This document shows, one piece after another, positions 1 through 7,444 of a stretch of 41,809 nucleotides of DNA; the stretch's first letter is position 1; each line of letters begins with the position of its first letter. Made by a program: the position numbers and the translations under genes. The notes beneath the pieces were generated by a model, which did not search any database, was not told where the DNA came from, and was given only the letters and a program-made list of their open reading frames with translations. This DNA comes from a virus: positions 1-41,809 of the IMG/VR virus record IMGVR_UViG_3300042351_001534; one strand, written 5' to 3'.

Positions 1-127
1 GTGGTGGATTGCTCGCGGGTGCCGGCGACGGTGGTGTTCGCATACCTTGAGTCTATCCAGCGCTCAAAAATCTTGACCTTGTCGTGGGCTTCCATGCGCT
101 CGATTTCGGCCTTGTAGGCGAGCAGAC
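1..127. repeat. Terminal direct repeat, left copy (circular joint)
   Basis: Bases 1-127 are identical to 41683-41809. The repeat lies inside the large terminase reading frame, and the frame is kept when the two copies are merged. A 127-base exact overlap is a typical maximum k-mer length for short-read assemblers, so this most likely marks a circular or circularly permuted genome and not a biological terminal repeat. Confidence 0.95.
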
Positions 128-1295
128 CGAAGCCGAAGGATTTCTGCCCCTCGCCTGCTTCGCCGTCGGCTTTCTTGCCGCTGGAGATCGCCCACGGCCC
201 AGCGTAGCCGACGCCCTCAATGTAGGTGTCGGTCTGCGGCCATTCCCTGTAGACCCACGCCCGCTCGGCGGCGTCGATGCGGACCCAGAGCATGAACCAG
301 TTTTTCCCGCCCGCTGGGTCGCAAAAGAGGTAGTTCGTGCCTTCCTGGGGAATCTGGTCGGCCTTGACGACATGCACCGACTCGCGGAAGCGGGGAAAGC
401 GTGTGGCGGCGGCCTTGACGGGGACGCCGTAGGCGCGGCACAGGATTTTTTCTCGCGGTTGCTTGGCGAGCTCGGTCTTCATGCGGCCGTAGCCTGCCCA
501 CGGGTTGTTTTTCGTCTGGAAATAGATGATGCCGGCGTGGCGGCTGGTGCATTCCTGCACGACGGGGACTTTTTCAAATCCCTTGCCGCTTTTTCTCGGC
601 AAAAGCTCGGCATCGCACTCCTCGAGCGTCTTCGCGCCTTGCAGGTAGTTTTTTACCGTGGGGCTGTAGCCTTCGATGGGGGTGAAGGTGACGAGGAGGA
701 TGCCATTTCGGTCGAGAAGGCGGAATCGGATTGTTTCAAGCCACTCAAGGGGACATAATTCGTCGCACCAGGCTAAATCTATCTCACCTCCCTCAATTGT
801 CGTGATGTCCTGGGCGTAATTTCGGAACCAGACCTGCGATTTGTTCGGAAGGACGGCGGTATTTTCGGAAAATCCGTTCTTTTGCGTGTAGCTGATGTTC
901 GTGATCTTGCTGCGCTTGGCCGTTCGCAGCTCGGCGGGCATGAAATTCCACACGATGGGCTGCTGCATGGAGATGGAGTTGTCGTTGGTGGTCTGGAAGC
1001 ACCACACGCGGCTCGCGGGCTTCTCCAGCAGGGTGCGGACGACCATTTTCCCTGCCCAAGTGGACTTGCCGGAACGGTTCCCGCCCAGGACCAACAGGTC
1101 GCGGTAGCGTTTGGCGATTTTTTCGGCCTTCTGCCAGTGCTCGGGCTCGTAGCCGTAGCGAATCGGATCCTCTTTTTCCAAGACAATGCGGCGCTCGCGC
1201 TCGGCAAGCAGGGCCTTCGCCGCCTCGAAGTCGGCAACAAAGTGCTCCGGCGGGATAAATGGCAGTAGCGGGTGGGGCGTTTGGGTGAATGTCAT
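1..1295 (-). CDS. terL: Large terminase subunit, N-terminal part (continues at 41682)
   Basis: DNA-packaging motor ATPase and nuclease. The frame opens at ATG 1295, which overlaps the stop of the upstream zinc-ribbon gene as ATGA, and stays open to base 1; it continues across the circular joint to the stop at 41367, giving about 536 residues, a normal TerL length. A Walker A motif GGNRSGKS lies near residues 71-78, a Walker B-like EIDLAWCDE follows the middle of the ATPase domain, and an RNase H-like nuclease segment begins around FCDPAGGKNWF. The protein would dock on the portal and pump DNA into the procapsid. The gene is split only because the window cuts a circle here. Assignment is from motifs seen directly. 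Confidence 0.93.
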   Translation of the reverse strand, partial: MTFTQTPHPLLPFIPPEHFVADFEAAKALLAERERRIVLEKEDPIRYGYEPEHWQKAEKIAKRYRDLLVLGGNRSGKSTWAGKMVVRTLLEKPASRVWCFQTTNDNSISMQQPIVWNFMPAELRTAKRSKITNISYTQKNGFSENTAVLPNKSQVWFRNYAQDITTIEGGEIDLAWCDELCPLEWLETIRFRLLDRNGILLVTFTPIEGYSPTVKNYLQGAKTLEECDAELLPRKSGKGFEKVPVVQECTSRHAGIIYFQTKNNPWAGYGRMKTELAKQPREKILCRAYGVPVKAAATRFPRFRESVHVVKADQIPQEGTNYLFCDPAGGKNWFMLWVRIDAAERAWVYREWPQTDTYIEGVGYAGPWAISSGKKADGEAGEGQKSFGFGLLAYKAEIERMEAHDKVKIFERWIDSRYANTTVAGTREQST

Positions 1296-1543
1296 AGGGC
1301 GGCGAGCTTGTCTTCGATGCGGGTGAGCCAATCGGAGGGCTTAGGCTTGGCCTTGCGGGTGCGTTTGGGGCGCTTGGTGGGTTTGGGGGCGGTTTTCTTC
1401 GCCCAGGGGAAGGGGCCGGGGCGCAGGGTCTCGGAGGTGTTATACCGGTGGTCGTTCTCGCACAGGCGGCGGCGCACAAACTCCTCGCCGACCGAGCGGC
1501 AGGAGACGACGCGGGTGGGGGAGTGGCAGGTGGGGCAGGTCAT
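1292..1543 (-). CDS. Small zinc-ribbon protein, NrdR/Ogr-like N-terminus
   Basis: 83 residues. The N-terminus reads MTCPTCHSPTRVV followed by SCRSVGEEFVRRRLCENDH; CPTC plus the later C and H resemble the four-ligand zinc ribbon of NrdR or of phage Ogr/Delta activators. The second half is a highly basic K/P/T-rich tail. It has no NrdR ATP-cone, so a nucleotide-reductase repressor role is not supported. It sits directly ahead of terL with an ATGA overlap at 1292-1295, and its own start overlaps the stop of the preceding gene. A DNA-binding late regulator or packaging accessory protein is possible; function is inferred. Confidence 0.7.
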   Translation of the reverse strand: MTCPTCHSPTRVVSCRSVGEEFVRRRLCENDHRYNTSETLRPGPFPWAKKTAPKPTKRPKRTRKAKPKPSDWLTRIEDKLAAL

Positions 1544-1791
1544 TTAGCGGCCTCCTTGAGTTGCTCCCATGCGTTTCGGTAAAAGCGAACATCTGCCATG
1601 AGCACTTGGTTGCTCTCTGACATCTGCTGTGCCAGCTCCCTCGCCTCGTCGCGCTCGCGTTCAACGGCCAATAGTTCTTCCCGAATTACGGAAACCTCCG
1701 ATGTAGTTAGAACAATCCAATCTTTAGGGGCTTTATGTTTGTGTAGCCATTCAGCGCGGCGATTGGCTTCTGCTGCATCTGTATCGCTCAT
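1540..1791 (-). CDS. Small coiled-coil protein with RERDEAR motif
   Basis: 83 residues from ATG 1791, chosen because it overlaps the stop of the upstream lipoprotein gene as ATGA; the open frame extends further upstream but without better support. The centre reads VERERDEARELAQQM, a charged helical segment expected to form a coiled coil, and it is preceded by a W-rich N-terminal segment (AEWLHKHKAPKDWIVL). The RERDEAR pattern recurs several times in the protein at 2000-2479, so the two are probably related by duplication or domain sharing. No enzymatic motif. Function unknown. Confidence 0.75.
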   Translation of the reverse strand: MSDTDAAEANRRAEWLHKHKAPKDWIVLTTSEVSVIREELLAVERERDEARELAQQMSESNQVLMADVRFYRNAWEQLKEAAK

Positions 1792-2003
1792 TTCCCGCCC
1801 TCCTTTACCTCGTTGCATTCGCAATCAGGATCATGGACATAGGTTTGCCCTCTATTTCCTTTTACGAGAAAGACAATGTAGCTATGTCCCCGATACTCTA
1901 CATCGTAGGTTATTGGTTCGTCATATTTAGCGCAGCCTGATAACAAGGAGCTACACACAATGGCTATTGCTGCTGAGTTTCTGAGCTTGGTTATGGTGCT
2001 CAT
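1788..2003 (-). CDS. Small lipoprotein
   Basis: 71 residues. A signal peptide (STITKLRNSAAIAIVCSS) leads to the lipobox LLSGC, so the mature protein should start at Cys24 and be lipid-anchored. The rest, YDEPITYDVEYRGHSYIVF and onward, looks beta-rich, with a C-terminal DPDCECNE segment carrying two more cysteines. The start overlaps the previous stop at 2000-2003 and the stop overlaps the next start at 1788-1791. It lies in the small-gene block ahead of the terminase. A surface role such as blocking superinfection is possible but has no direct support. Confidence 0.78.
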   Translation of the reverse strand: MSTITKLRNSAAIAIVCSSLLSGCAKYDEPITYDVEYRGHSYIVFLVKGNRGQTYVHDPDCECNEVKEGGK

Positions 2004-2479
2004 TTCGTGCCCTCCATTATGAAAGCCAAAACCTCCTCCGGGTGTTTTATTGCAAATTGCGGTTGCGTTGAAAGTAACCCAACCGCAATGCGTAGTTGCT
2101 CCCGCGCCTTGTCGCGCTGTTGCCTTACTCCGGCATACATATTGTCGATTTGAGAAATAACTCCTGCAACAGATCCCAATAGCTCAAATTCTTTTGCATC
2201 AGAATACTCGGCTTTTTGAATAGATGTCGCCAAAGCGTTTGCTTCAACGCTGGCTTTGTGAAGCTCTTCCCTCGCCTCGTCGCGCTCTTGCGCATGTTTG
2301 ACCGCAAGTTGCTTGTAAGCCTGTCGTCCGGCCCTCGCCTCGTCGCGTTCGCGCTCTGCTCTTGCGGCCATTTCTACGGCGGCATTCCACTTGTTTTTCA
2401 ATCCCTCGATTTCGTGCCTCGCCTTGTCGCGCTCTCGCCGTAACTGCGCGATCATGGAGAGAAATTCGTTCGGCGTCAT
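2000..2479 (-). CDS. Coiled-coil protein with repeated RERDEAR units
   Basis: 159 residues, mostly charged helix. Units such as RRERDKARHEI, ERERDEARAG, QERDEAREEL and QRDKAREQL recur at irregular spacing, strongly suggesting a long coiled coil. The C-terminus (LLSTQPQFAIKHPEEVLAF) is less charged. The gene shares the RERDEAR pattern with its neighbour at 1540-1791 and overlaps both neighbours by four bases. It could be a structural or scaffolding-type helper for the packaging genes just downstream, but no family is recognised. Confidence 0.78.
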   Translation of the reverse strand: MTPNEFLSMIAQLRRERDKARHEIEGLKNKWNAAVEMAARAERERDEARAGRQAYKQLAVKHAQERDEAREELHKASVEANALATSIQKAEYSDAKEFELLGSVAGVISQIDNMYAGVRQQRDKAREQLRIAVGLLSTQPQFAIKHPEEVLAFIMEGTK

Positions 2480-2754
2480 CCCTCATACCCCCCGTGCAGC
2501 AGCGGGTTCGTTTTCGGCTTCGTCGCCACCAACGCCCCGCCGGCGTCCACCCCCACCAAGACCGGCTCGTTCGCCCGGTAGAAGGTATTCGACCGCACCT
2601 GCACATTCACCACCTCGCCGTCGAGGTCTACCCGCAACACACGGGGGTTCTGCGGTTGTCTCCCAGGCGCGGCCTTGCCCATCCTCGGCCACTCAGGCGG
2701 CATAGGCGGTTGATCTTGTTTTGTTTCTTGCTTGTTCGGTTGGGTTTTTTTCAT
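2476..2754 (-). CDS. Hypothetical protein, 92 residues
   Basis: Start chosen at ATG 2754 because upstream sequence in the same frame is low-complexity and unlikely to be coding. The N-terminal third is rich in Q, K and P and probably disordered. From about residue 35 a small beta-rich unit appears (RVLRVDLDGEVVNVQV, then ANEPVLVGVDAGGALVA), reminiscent of small beta-barrel folds. The stop overlaps the next start (2476-2479). Its leader is the G-rich stretch at 2755-2899 and has no Shine-Dalgarno motif. Function unknown. Confidence 0.7.
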   Translation of the reverse strand: MKKTQPNKQETKQDQPPMPPEWPRMGKAAPGRQPQNPRVLRVDLDGEVVNVQVRSNTFYRANEPVLVGVDAGGALVATKPKTNPLLHGGYEG

Positions 2755-2899
2755 AAAATTTTTCGGGGGCTGGACGAGTGGGGGTAATTTTGCGGAGCCA
2801 GCGGACCGACCCCCCTCCCCCCCCTGTCGGGCGATTATTGGTTGATAACTTCTGATAACACCTAGAATAGATAGTGAGCTTGGGTTGATTTGCAGTGAC
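2755..2899 (-). other. Intergenic leader with G-tracts
   Basis: The longest gap in the early operon outside the switch. In the minus-strand transcript it contains eight Gs, an A and six Gs (complement of 2810-2824), followed by two CCCCC runs that could pair with them. Two TTATCA copies lie upstream. A local RNA structure or an internal promoter is possible. No open frame was found here. Confidence 0.5.
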
Positions 2900-3688
2900 T
2901 TACTCGGACGCGTCAGATTCGGGCTTATTTTTAGGGCTGTTATTGAGACTGAGCGGAGGTTTTGAAAGAGCGACGCTTGCACTACTACTGGTTCCCGACG
3001 GGGTCTCGAACTCATATTCGCCATCGATGGCGTCGACTTGTTTGGGGATGGAGTTGATGAGTTCTTCAAATGACAATGCATTGATCTTGTTGTGAATACT
3101 GATGGTAAGCTGTGCTCCACCTTCGGAATCCCTGAGCTTGTCTTGAGCTGTGCCGAGGATGAAGTTGAGCTCGGCGGGCTTCATCTTGGCGAGTTGCATG
3201 GGGTTCCCGAGCATGTCAACCAGTGCATCGGATGACAGCCTGGCGATCTCTCGGAGGCGATTGGTGCGGGCTTGGGCTTCCTTCTCTTTGGTGTCTGGAT
3301 GGTTAGCGATGATGCGGTTGATGACAGGAACAGCAACGCCGAGTTTGGTATTGATGGTTGTGACCGTCATGCCCATCAGGAAGAACTCGGCGACGATATC
3401 GCACATCTGGCGGAACTGGGTTGACATGGCCTCCCAATTGACTGTTTCTTCGCACGCTGCGGCCTGTTGTAGGGCTTTTTCCAGCTTGTTGGGCTGTGAC
3501 CCTTGCTCGGACTTAATCGCGGCTTGTGCACGCCTCTGGAGCTTCCATTGCACCGCTTCCTCGTAGTCCATGGGACATCCGGCATCGAACCACTGGGTTG
3601 CTGTCTGGACGCTGACTTGGAACTCGGTGGCCAGCTTGGTGGCGATGCTGTGTTTGGTTTCGGGTTTGGCTGGGCGTTTCGGTTTCAT
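2900..3688 (-). CDS. Putative small terminase subunit
   Basis: 262 residues from ATG 3688, which overlaps the stop of the upstream gene as ATGA. An N-terminal helix-turn-helix is visible (SIATKLATEFQVSVQTATQW, residues about 14-33) and a second one follows in the middle (MTVTTINTKLGVAVPVINRI). The second half is helical (ARTNRLREIARLSSDALVDM) and could provide oligomerisation, and the C-terminus is acidic and Ser/Pro-rich. This layout (DNA-binding head, helical oligomer core, flexible tail) matches small terminases, and it is the only candidate on the path to terL. Small terminases diverge strongly, so it could also be a regulator. Confidence 0.58.
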   Translation of the reverse strand: MKPKRPAKPETKHSIATKLATEFQVSVQTATQWFDAGCPMDYEEAVQWKLQRRAQAAIKSEQGSQPNKLEKALQQAAACEETVNWEAMSTQFRQMCDIVAEFFLMGMTVTTINTKLGVAVPVINRIIANHPDTKEKEAQARTNRLREIARLSSDALVDMLGNPMQLAKMKPAELNFILGTAQDKLRDSEGGAQLTISIHNKINALSFEELINSIPKQVDAIDGEYEFETPSGTSSSASVALSKPPLSLNNSPKNKPESDASE

Positions 3689-3936
3689 AGGGTGCGTGCT
3701 TTCCAATTGCTTGCTTCGACGACGAGTCGGCGGGCTTCCTCGACGGATTGCCAATAGACTTCCTGCTCGCCGATGTCGCGGGAGTATTCGGGCGGCTCGA
3801 CATGATCGAGGGCCCAGCGGAGGTAGGTCGCCAGATCGGTGGCGAGTCGGCAGGTGTGGGTGATGCCTGGGTGGTCTTGCCATTCGCGGCCGCAGGCTTG
3901 GCAGGTGATCTTGGGGTCTTTGGACATATCCAGCAT
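3685..3936 (-). CDS. Small zinc-finger-like protein
   Basis: 83 residues. CQACGREWQDHPGITHTC near the N-terminus supplies CxxC followed by H and C, suggesting one bound zinc. The remainder is helical (DLATYLRWALDHVEPPEY, then EEARRLVVEASNWK). It lies between the DnaB gene and the small-terminase candidate, three bases after the DnaB stop region, with an ATGA overlap into the next gene. No recognised family. A nucleic-acid-binding helper of replication is a reasonable guess only. Confidence 0.7.
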   Translation of the reverse strand: MLDMSKDPKITCQACGREWQDHPGITHTCRLATDLATYLRWALDHVEPPEYSRDIGEQEVYWQSVEEARRLVVEASNWKARTL

Positions 3937-3938
3937 TT

Positions 3939-5225
3939 CTATTTTTTAACTCGTTTGTCCCGTGGAACAAATTGAGAGGTGGATCCATGCATAATGGCAG
4001 GGATTGATGCGCCTCGCTCGCCTTCACGGTTCTTGTTTACTGTGATTAAAGCGCCTTCGTCGGTATGAGATATCATCCATACATGATCGGAGTGATGACC
4101 GATGGCACGGGATTCGCGGAGTTTGCCCTCGTCGTTGAGCTGGGAGGCTGTTGCGACTGCGATGTTGAGTTGGAGGGCGAGCGCTTTAAGCCGCTTGGTG
4201 ATTTCGCTCACATGTTGCTCGCGTGTTTCATTTGAGCTGAGTGACCGGAGGTGAACGAGTTGGATGTAATCCACCACTGCGATGTCGCATTCGCCCTTAG
4301 CCGTTAGTTCCCGTAATGCTCCGTCGATTGTTTCGAGTTCCGAATATCCACTTTCCACTTGGATTTTCGCTGCCTTTAGCGTCGTCATAGCGCGTTGGAA
4401 TTTCGCAACCTTGTCATTCGTGGCATCATCCCCCACATACTTCAGCGCCTTAATGTTGAATCCGCACATTGCAGAAAGGATGCGTGAGAGCACCTGAGCC
4501 GCCGGCATTTCAAGAGAGAAAAAAACCACCCGCTTGTTGGCCTTGATCGCTTCCAGAGCCATCTGCACCAGAAGGATCGATTTACCGCCCGAAGTCGGGG
4601 CGGCAATCGTCACCAACTCCCCGCGCTTAGGTCCACCGCCAGTCACTTCGTCCAGATATCCCAACCCTGTCGAAAATGCCTCAGCCGGTTCATTATTTTC
4701 GAGATAGTCCACGATCTGCTCGAGAATGTCCCTTGTGCTTTTGCGTTGAGTCTCCCCTTGGGCCGCTGCGGTCGCTAATTCCAGCGATAACGCGGCGATA
4801 TCTCCCTCCTGCCGAGAAAAATTCTCTTCAGCCCTGCGCACAGACTCCAGCGCCCTGCGGTAGCGTGCCGTCTTGACTAATATCGCATGATGCCACGCCA
4901 CCGAGCCGGGATCGCCTGTGGGAAATGTCGTCCGCAGCTCCATGAGCGCGTGGTCTCCGCCTATATCACCCAGAACCCCGTTTTGCTCCAACTTCGCCTG
5001 CACCGCAAAAAAGTCGGTTTTCACCCCTGCCTCGTGGAGTTCGCGCACCGCTTGCAGGATAATCTTGTGCGCCTGGCTAAAAAATAACTCCTCTGTCCAT
5101 GCCATGGCATTCAGTAGGTCGAAATTCTGGAGCAACCCTGAGATAGCGCACCGTTCGCTGGATTCGTTTACTGGCACAGCCTTCGGCATCTGGATGATTT
5201 TTTGGTTTGTTGCCATGGCATTCAT
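3939..5225 (-). CDS. dnaB: Replicative DNA helicase, DnaB family
   Basis: 428 residues, close to the usual DnaB size. The N-terminal primase-interaction domain spans roughly residues 20-130 (SSERCAISGLLQNFDLLNA, with TDFFAVQAKLEQNG). The RecA-like motor has Walker A APTSGGKS at 209-216, FSLEM at 236-240, Walker B IAVVDYIQL near 315-323 and the sensor region TASQLNDEGKLRESRAIGH. The hexamer would unwind the phage fork on the lagging strand. The gene follows the winged-helix replication protein with an ATGA overlap, the usual initiator-then-helicase order, so loading by that neighbour is likely. Confidence 0.95.
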   Translation of the reverse strand: MNAMATNQKIIQMPKAVPVNESSERCAISGLLQNFDLLNAMAWTEELFFSQAHKIILQAVRELHEAGVKTDFFAVQAKLEQNGVLGDIGGDHALMELRTTFPTGDPGSVAWHHAILVKTARYRRALESVRRAEENFSRQEGDIAALSLELATAAAQGETQRKSTRDILEQIVDYLENNEPAEAFSTGLGYLDEVTGGGPKRGELVTIAAPTSGGKSILLVQMALEAIKANKRVVFFSLEMPAAQVLSRILSAMCGFNIKALKYVGDDATNDKVAKFQRAMTTLKAAKIQVESGYSELETIDGALRELTAKGECDIAVVDYIQLVHLRSLSSNETREQHVSEITKRLKALALQLNIAVATASQLNDEGKLRESRAIGHHSDHVWMISHTDEGALITVNKNREGERGASIPAIMHGSTSQFVPRDKRVKK

Positions 5226-5671
5226 AAGCAGCTCACCGGCGAGGGGTCGAAGACCCCGTTTATATTCTCTTCTATTCTAGTCCCGTTTTTGTCACGCTTG
5301 GGGCGTGACAATTTCGTGACAGCTTCGTTCACTCGTTGCTTCCACTTTCTCTGTGTGGCAAGTGCACGCTCTTTAGCGGTTTGCGAGTTGTGACGATCAA
5401 AGTTTGAGAAGCTCACTTTGTCTCCTTTGATCGTGATCCACCCACAATTTGCGAGTGCTTCGTCAAAGGTCTCACAGCGCGTGATTTCGCGGATGATTCG
5501 CAGTGACGCGATTCCTGTCACGCCGTCACCGTGACAATTCCGTGACGCCCACGACCACACTTTGCAGAGCTTGCCAACCACCGCGTCGGGATCTAATCCC
5601 GTTAACTCGGCAATGGTAGCCACCTCCACTTTTTCGTGGATATGGTGCTCGACTTTTATCCACTCACTCAT
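5222..5671 (-). CDS. Putative replication initiator / helicase-loading protein (winged helix)
   Basis: 149 residues. The N-terminal half (MSEWIKVEHHIHEKVEVATI, then LDPDAVVGKLCKVWSWASRN and HGDGVTG) matches the pattern of phage replisome-organiser or DnaD-like N-terminal winged helices. SFSNFDRHNSQTAKERALAT leads into a basic tail. It lies immediately before dnaB with an ATGA overlap, the position of lambda O or DnaD-type proteins. It is shorter than most initiators and lacks an obvious C-terminal loader domain, so it may only bind origin DNA. Confidence 0.7.
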   Translation of the reverse strand: MSEWIKVEHHIHEKVEVATIAELTGLDPDAVVGKLCKVWSWASRNCHGDGVTGIASLRIIREITRCETFDEALANCGWITIKGDKVSFSNFDRHNSQTAKERALATQRKWKQRVNEAVTKLSRPKRDKNGTRIEENINGVFDPSPVSCL

Positions 5672-5982
5672 TTACTTAGCATTTTCTTGGCAAAGCCATG
5701 TTCGATAGAGAACTCCATCGTTTCAAAGTCATCGTAGAACAACCACTCACGCATGCTTTCAAATTGAATAAGCCGCTGCACATTTGGGCTTCCGTCAAGC
5801 CATGAGAATAGCTGCACCAAATACCAACCTGGTTCTGGATTGCTTACGATTACGCCTTGCCATCCAATTTTTTCGTTTTCAACGCCGTGAAAATAGCGGC
5901 CTAATAAAGAGCTGTTTTTTAATGGTGCCTGCTGTTTTGTGTTAGGTTTTTTTATTTGCATAAGTTCTTTGGTAGTATCCAC
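5668..5982 (-). CDS. Hypothetical protein, 104 residues
   Basis: Starts at ATG 5982, four bases downstream of the RuvC-like gene stop, and overlaps the next gene as ATGA. Residues 28-85 look like a compact beta fold: GRYFHGVENEKIGWQGVIV, then EPGWYLVQLFSWLDGSPNVQ, then RLIQFESMREWLFYDDFE. The N-terminal 25 residues are polar and probably disordered. This stretch is richer in A and T than its neighbours. Function unknown; the position among replication genes suggests an early role. Confidence 0.72.
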   Translation of the reverse strand: MDTTKELMQIKKPNTKQQAPLKNSSLLGRYFHGVENEKIGWQGVIVSNPEPGWYLVQLFSWLDGSPNVQRLIQFESMREWLFYDDFETMEFSIEHGFAKKMLSK

Positions 5983-5986
5983 ATTT

Positions 5987-6421
5987 CTATTCCTTCGCCG
6001 TTCTGCGGTTGTGCTCGGCTATAAGGAGAGCATCTGCAATGGCATGCGTGACCTTTATGGAGGGGAAAAGCTCCTGTGCCCTACTCTTCGAGATATTTTT
6101 GTCTCCTTTGGTGAGGCAACCCATCGCCTTCTGCCACATGGCGGGCCTGATGCGCTCGTAGGGGATGCCAAGCGCCGTCAGTGCCATCTGCAAACGGCCG
6201 TAGCCCTCACCAAAAGTAAACGCCGACTTGACACCCATTTGCGGCGAGGAATGGACCAGCTCGATGAGCGCTTTCGGCGTGGCGATGTTGATGGAATCCC
6301 GCAGGAGCTCCATCAAATCCTTGTCCGTCTCAGGCATCTTGTGCGCCCAAGGGTTTCCGGTGCTTGGGATGAACGCGATGCCGCCGTTGATGCCGGGGTC
6401 TATTCCTATAAATATTCTCAT
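5987..6421 (-). CDS. RuvC-like Holliday junction resolvase
   Basis: 144 residues, typical for phage RuvC-fold resolvases. The first strand MRIFIGIDPGINGGIAF carries Asp8; Glu54 sits in KALIELVH; the C-terminal helix THAIADALLIAEH supplies His126 and Asp130. These are the expected metal-binding acidic residues of the RNase H-like fold. The enzyme would resolve recombination or replication branches before packaging. It follows the small Cys-rich gene with an ATGA overlap and belongs to the same recombination block as the nuclease, SSB-like and Sak4-like genes. Confidence 0.88.
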   Translation of the reverse strand: MRIFIGIDPGINGGIAFIPSTGNPWAHKMPETDKDLMELLRDSINIATPKALIELVHSSPQMGVKSAFTFGEGYGRLQMALTALGIPYERIRPAMWQKAMGCLTKGDKNISKSRAQELFPSIKVTHAIADALLIAEHNRRTAKE

Positions 6422-6624
6422 CTTTTCTGTTTCGTTAAGTGCCAGCCCTTACACACGATGCAGTGGTAGGCTCGCAGGTATTCTGGTGGGTTTTTCTCCG
6501 AGGCCATGCGCTTCTCCAACTTCGCGGCGGCCATTTCTTTTGTGTCGTAGCGTTTCTTCTTGAGGCACATACAGCGGCGAGCATTGAAATTGCACGCTTC
6601 TGTGACTGGCCGGTTCCAGATCAT
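6418..6624 (-). CDS. Small Cys-rich protein (zinc-ribbon-like)
   Basis: 68 residues. Two Cys pairs or near-pairs are visible: CMCLKKKRYD in the first half and CIVCKGWHLTKQK at the C-terminus, separated by a helix (KEMAAAKLEKRMASE). This is the arrangement of small treble-clef or zinc-ribbon proteins often found next to phage replication genes. A shorter start at the Met of MCLKKKR would keep both pairs. The stop overlaps the resolvase start. Function unknown. Confidence 0.68.
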   Translation of the reverse strand: MIWNRPVTEACNFNARRCMCLKKKRYDTKEMAAAKLEKRMASEKNPPEYLRAYHCIVCKGWHLTKQKR

Positions 6625-6627
6625 GCC

Positions 6628-6855
6628 TCATTCCAACTCTGGCAGGTTGCGGCGCACCGACTCGCCTCTCACCCACTCGCGGACCCGCTCGATGGTGCTC
6701 TCATCGAGGTCGGCAAACGCGCCGGCGCCGTGCTTGAGACGGCTCCGGCACTCTTGGTCCAGGTCGTTAAGCACCAGCAGGGCGTCGAGCCCTGCCTGTG
6801 CGTAACGCATCTCCGCCGAATCTTCCGGCAGATCGAATTCCAGAACTCCTCTCAT
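6628..6855 (-). CDS. Hypothetical protein, 75 residues
   Basis: Small acidic helical protein (MRGVLEFDLPEDSAEMRYAQ, then ALLVLNDLDQECRSRLKHG and ESTIERVREWVRGESVRRNL). The opening MRGVLEFDLPED and the RYAQ segment resemble short proteins found beside phage recombination genes, but no function is established. It starts three bases after the stop of the SSB-like gene and ends three bases before the next start, so it belongs to the same transcript. Confidence 0.7.
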   Translation of the reverse strand: MRGVLEFDLPEDSAEMRYAQAGLDALLVLNDLDQECRSRLKHGAGAFADLDESTIERVREWVRGESVRRNLPELE

Positions 6856-6858
6856 TGG

Positions 6859-7365
6859 TCAGAACGGGATGTCGTCTCCGTCAGAGACTGCCGCAGGTTT
6901 CACCGCAGGCTTGGCCACAGGTCGAGCCACTGCCTTGCCCGAGAGGAACTCGGCACGCTCTTCGCCGTGGAGGTAGTATTCGATGGTGTTCCAGAAGATA
7001 CCTTCCTTGTCCCCCGGCTTGTCGCCGATCATAGCCACCACCTCGCGGCCTTCGCAGGATTCCGCTGTAAGCTCGGCATCGCCCTCGAGCACCGCCTCGC
7101 CCGAGGAGGCACGAAAGGCGTCGATTTTCCATCCGCTTTTTGCGGTGAAAACAAGGTAGTCGCGGATCTCCGGCCCTGTCTTGCCATCCGGCAGCATGAC
7201 CTTGAGCACCAGCTCGATCATTGGGTTGTCGCCCGAGCCGTCCGGCTTCTTCTTGCTCCGTTTCTCCTCTGCTGTGAAAACTTCGCACTTATAGACCCCC
7301 GGCTCGACATGGTATTTGTTGCCGCTCTGCGGCGCTTCTGGTTTTTTTGCTTGGTATGTAGGCAT
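6859..7365 (-). CDS. Single-stranded DNA-binding-like protein (DUF669/SSB type)
   Basis: 168 residues from ATG 7365. The body looks like an OB-fold (VYKCEVFTAEEKRSKK, NPMIELVLKVMLPDG, IRDYLVFTAKSGWKIDAFR), followed by a linker of PVAKPAVKPA repeats and an acidic tip DGDDIPF. That tip is the hallmark through which SSB proteins recruit partner enzymes. It sits between the nuclease and resolvase genes, the usual place for a phage SSB. A GTG farther upstream (7428) would add a basic stretch without a conserved look, so the shorter start is preferred. A 79-base gap separates it from the nuclease gene. Confidence 0.8.
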   Translation of the reverse strand: MPTYQAKKPEAPQSGNKYHVEPGVYKCEVFTAEEKRSKKKPDGSGDNPMIELVLKVMLPDGKTGPEIRDYLVFTAKSGWKIDAFRASSGEAVLEGDAELTAESCEGREVVAMIGDKPGDKEGIFWNTIEYYLHGEERAEFLSGKAVARPVAKPAVKPAAVSDGDDIPF

Positions 7366-7444
7366 AATGTTTGGTCTGCGTTTTTTGGGATTGCGCAGCC
7401 CCCCTTGTCTCCTGCCCCCGGTGTTCACCAGGTTGGCGAAGAAA

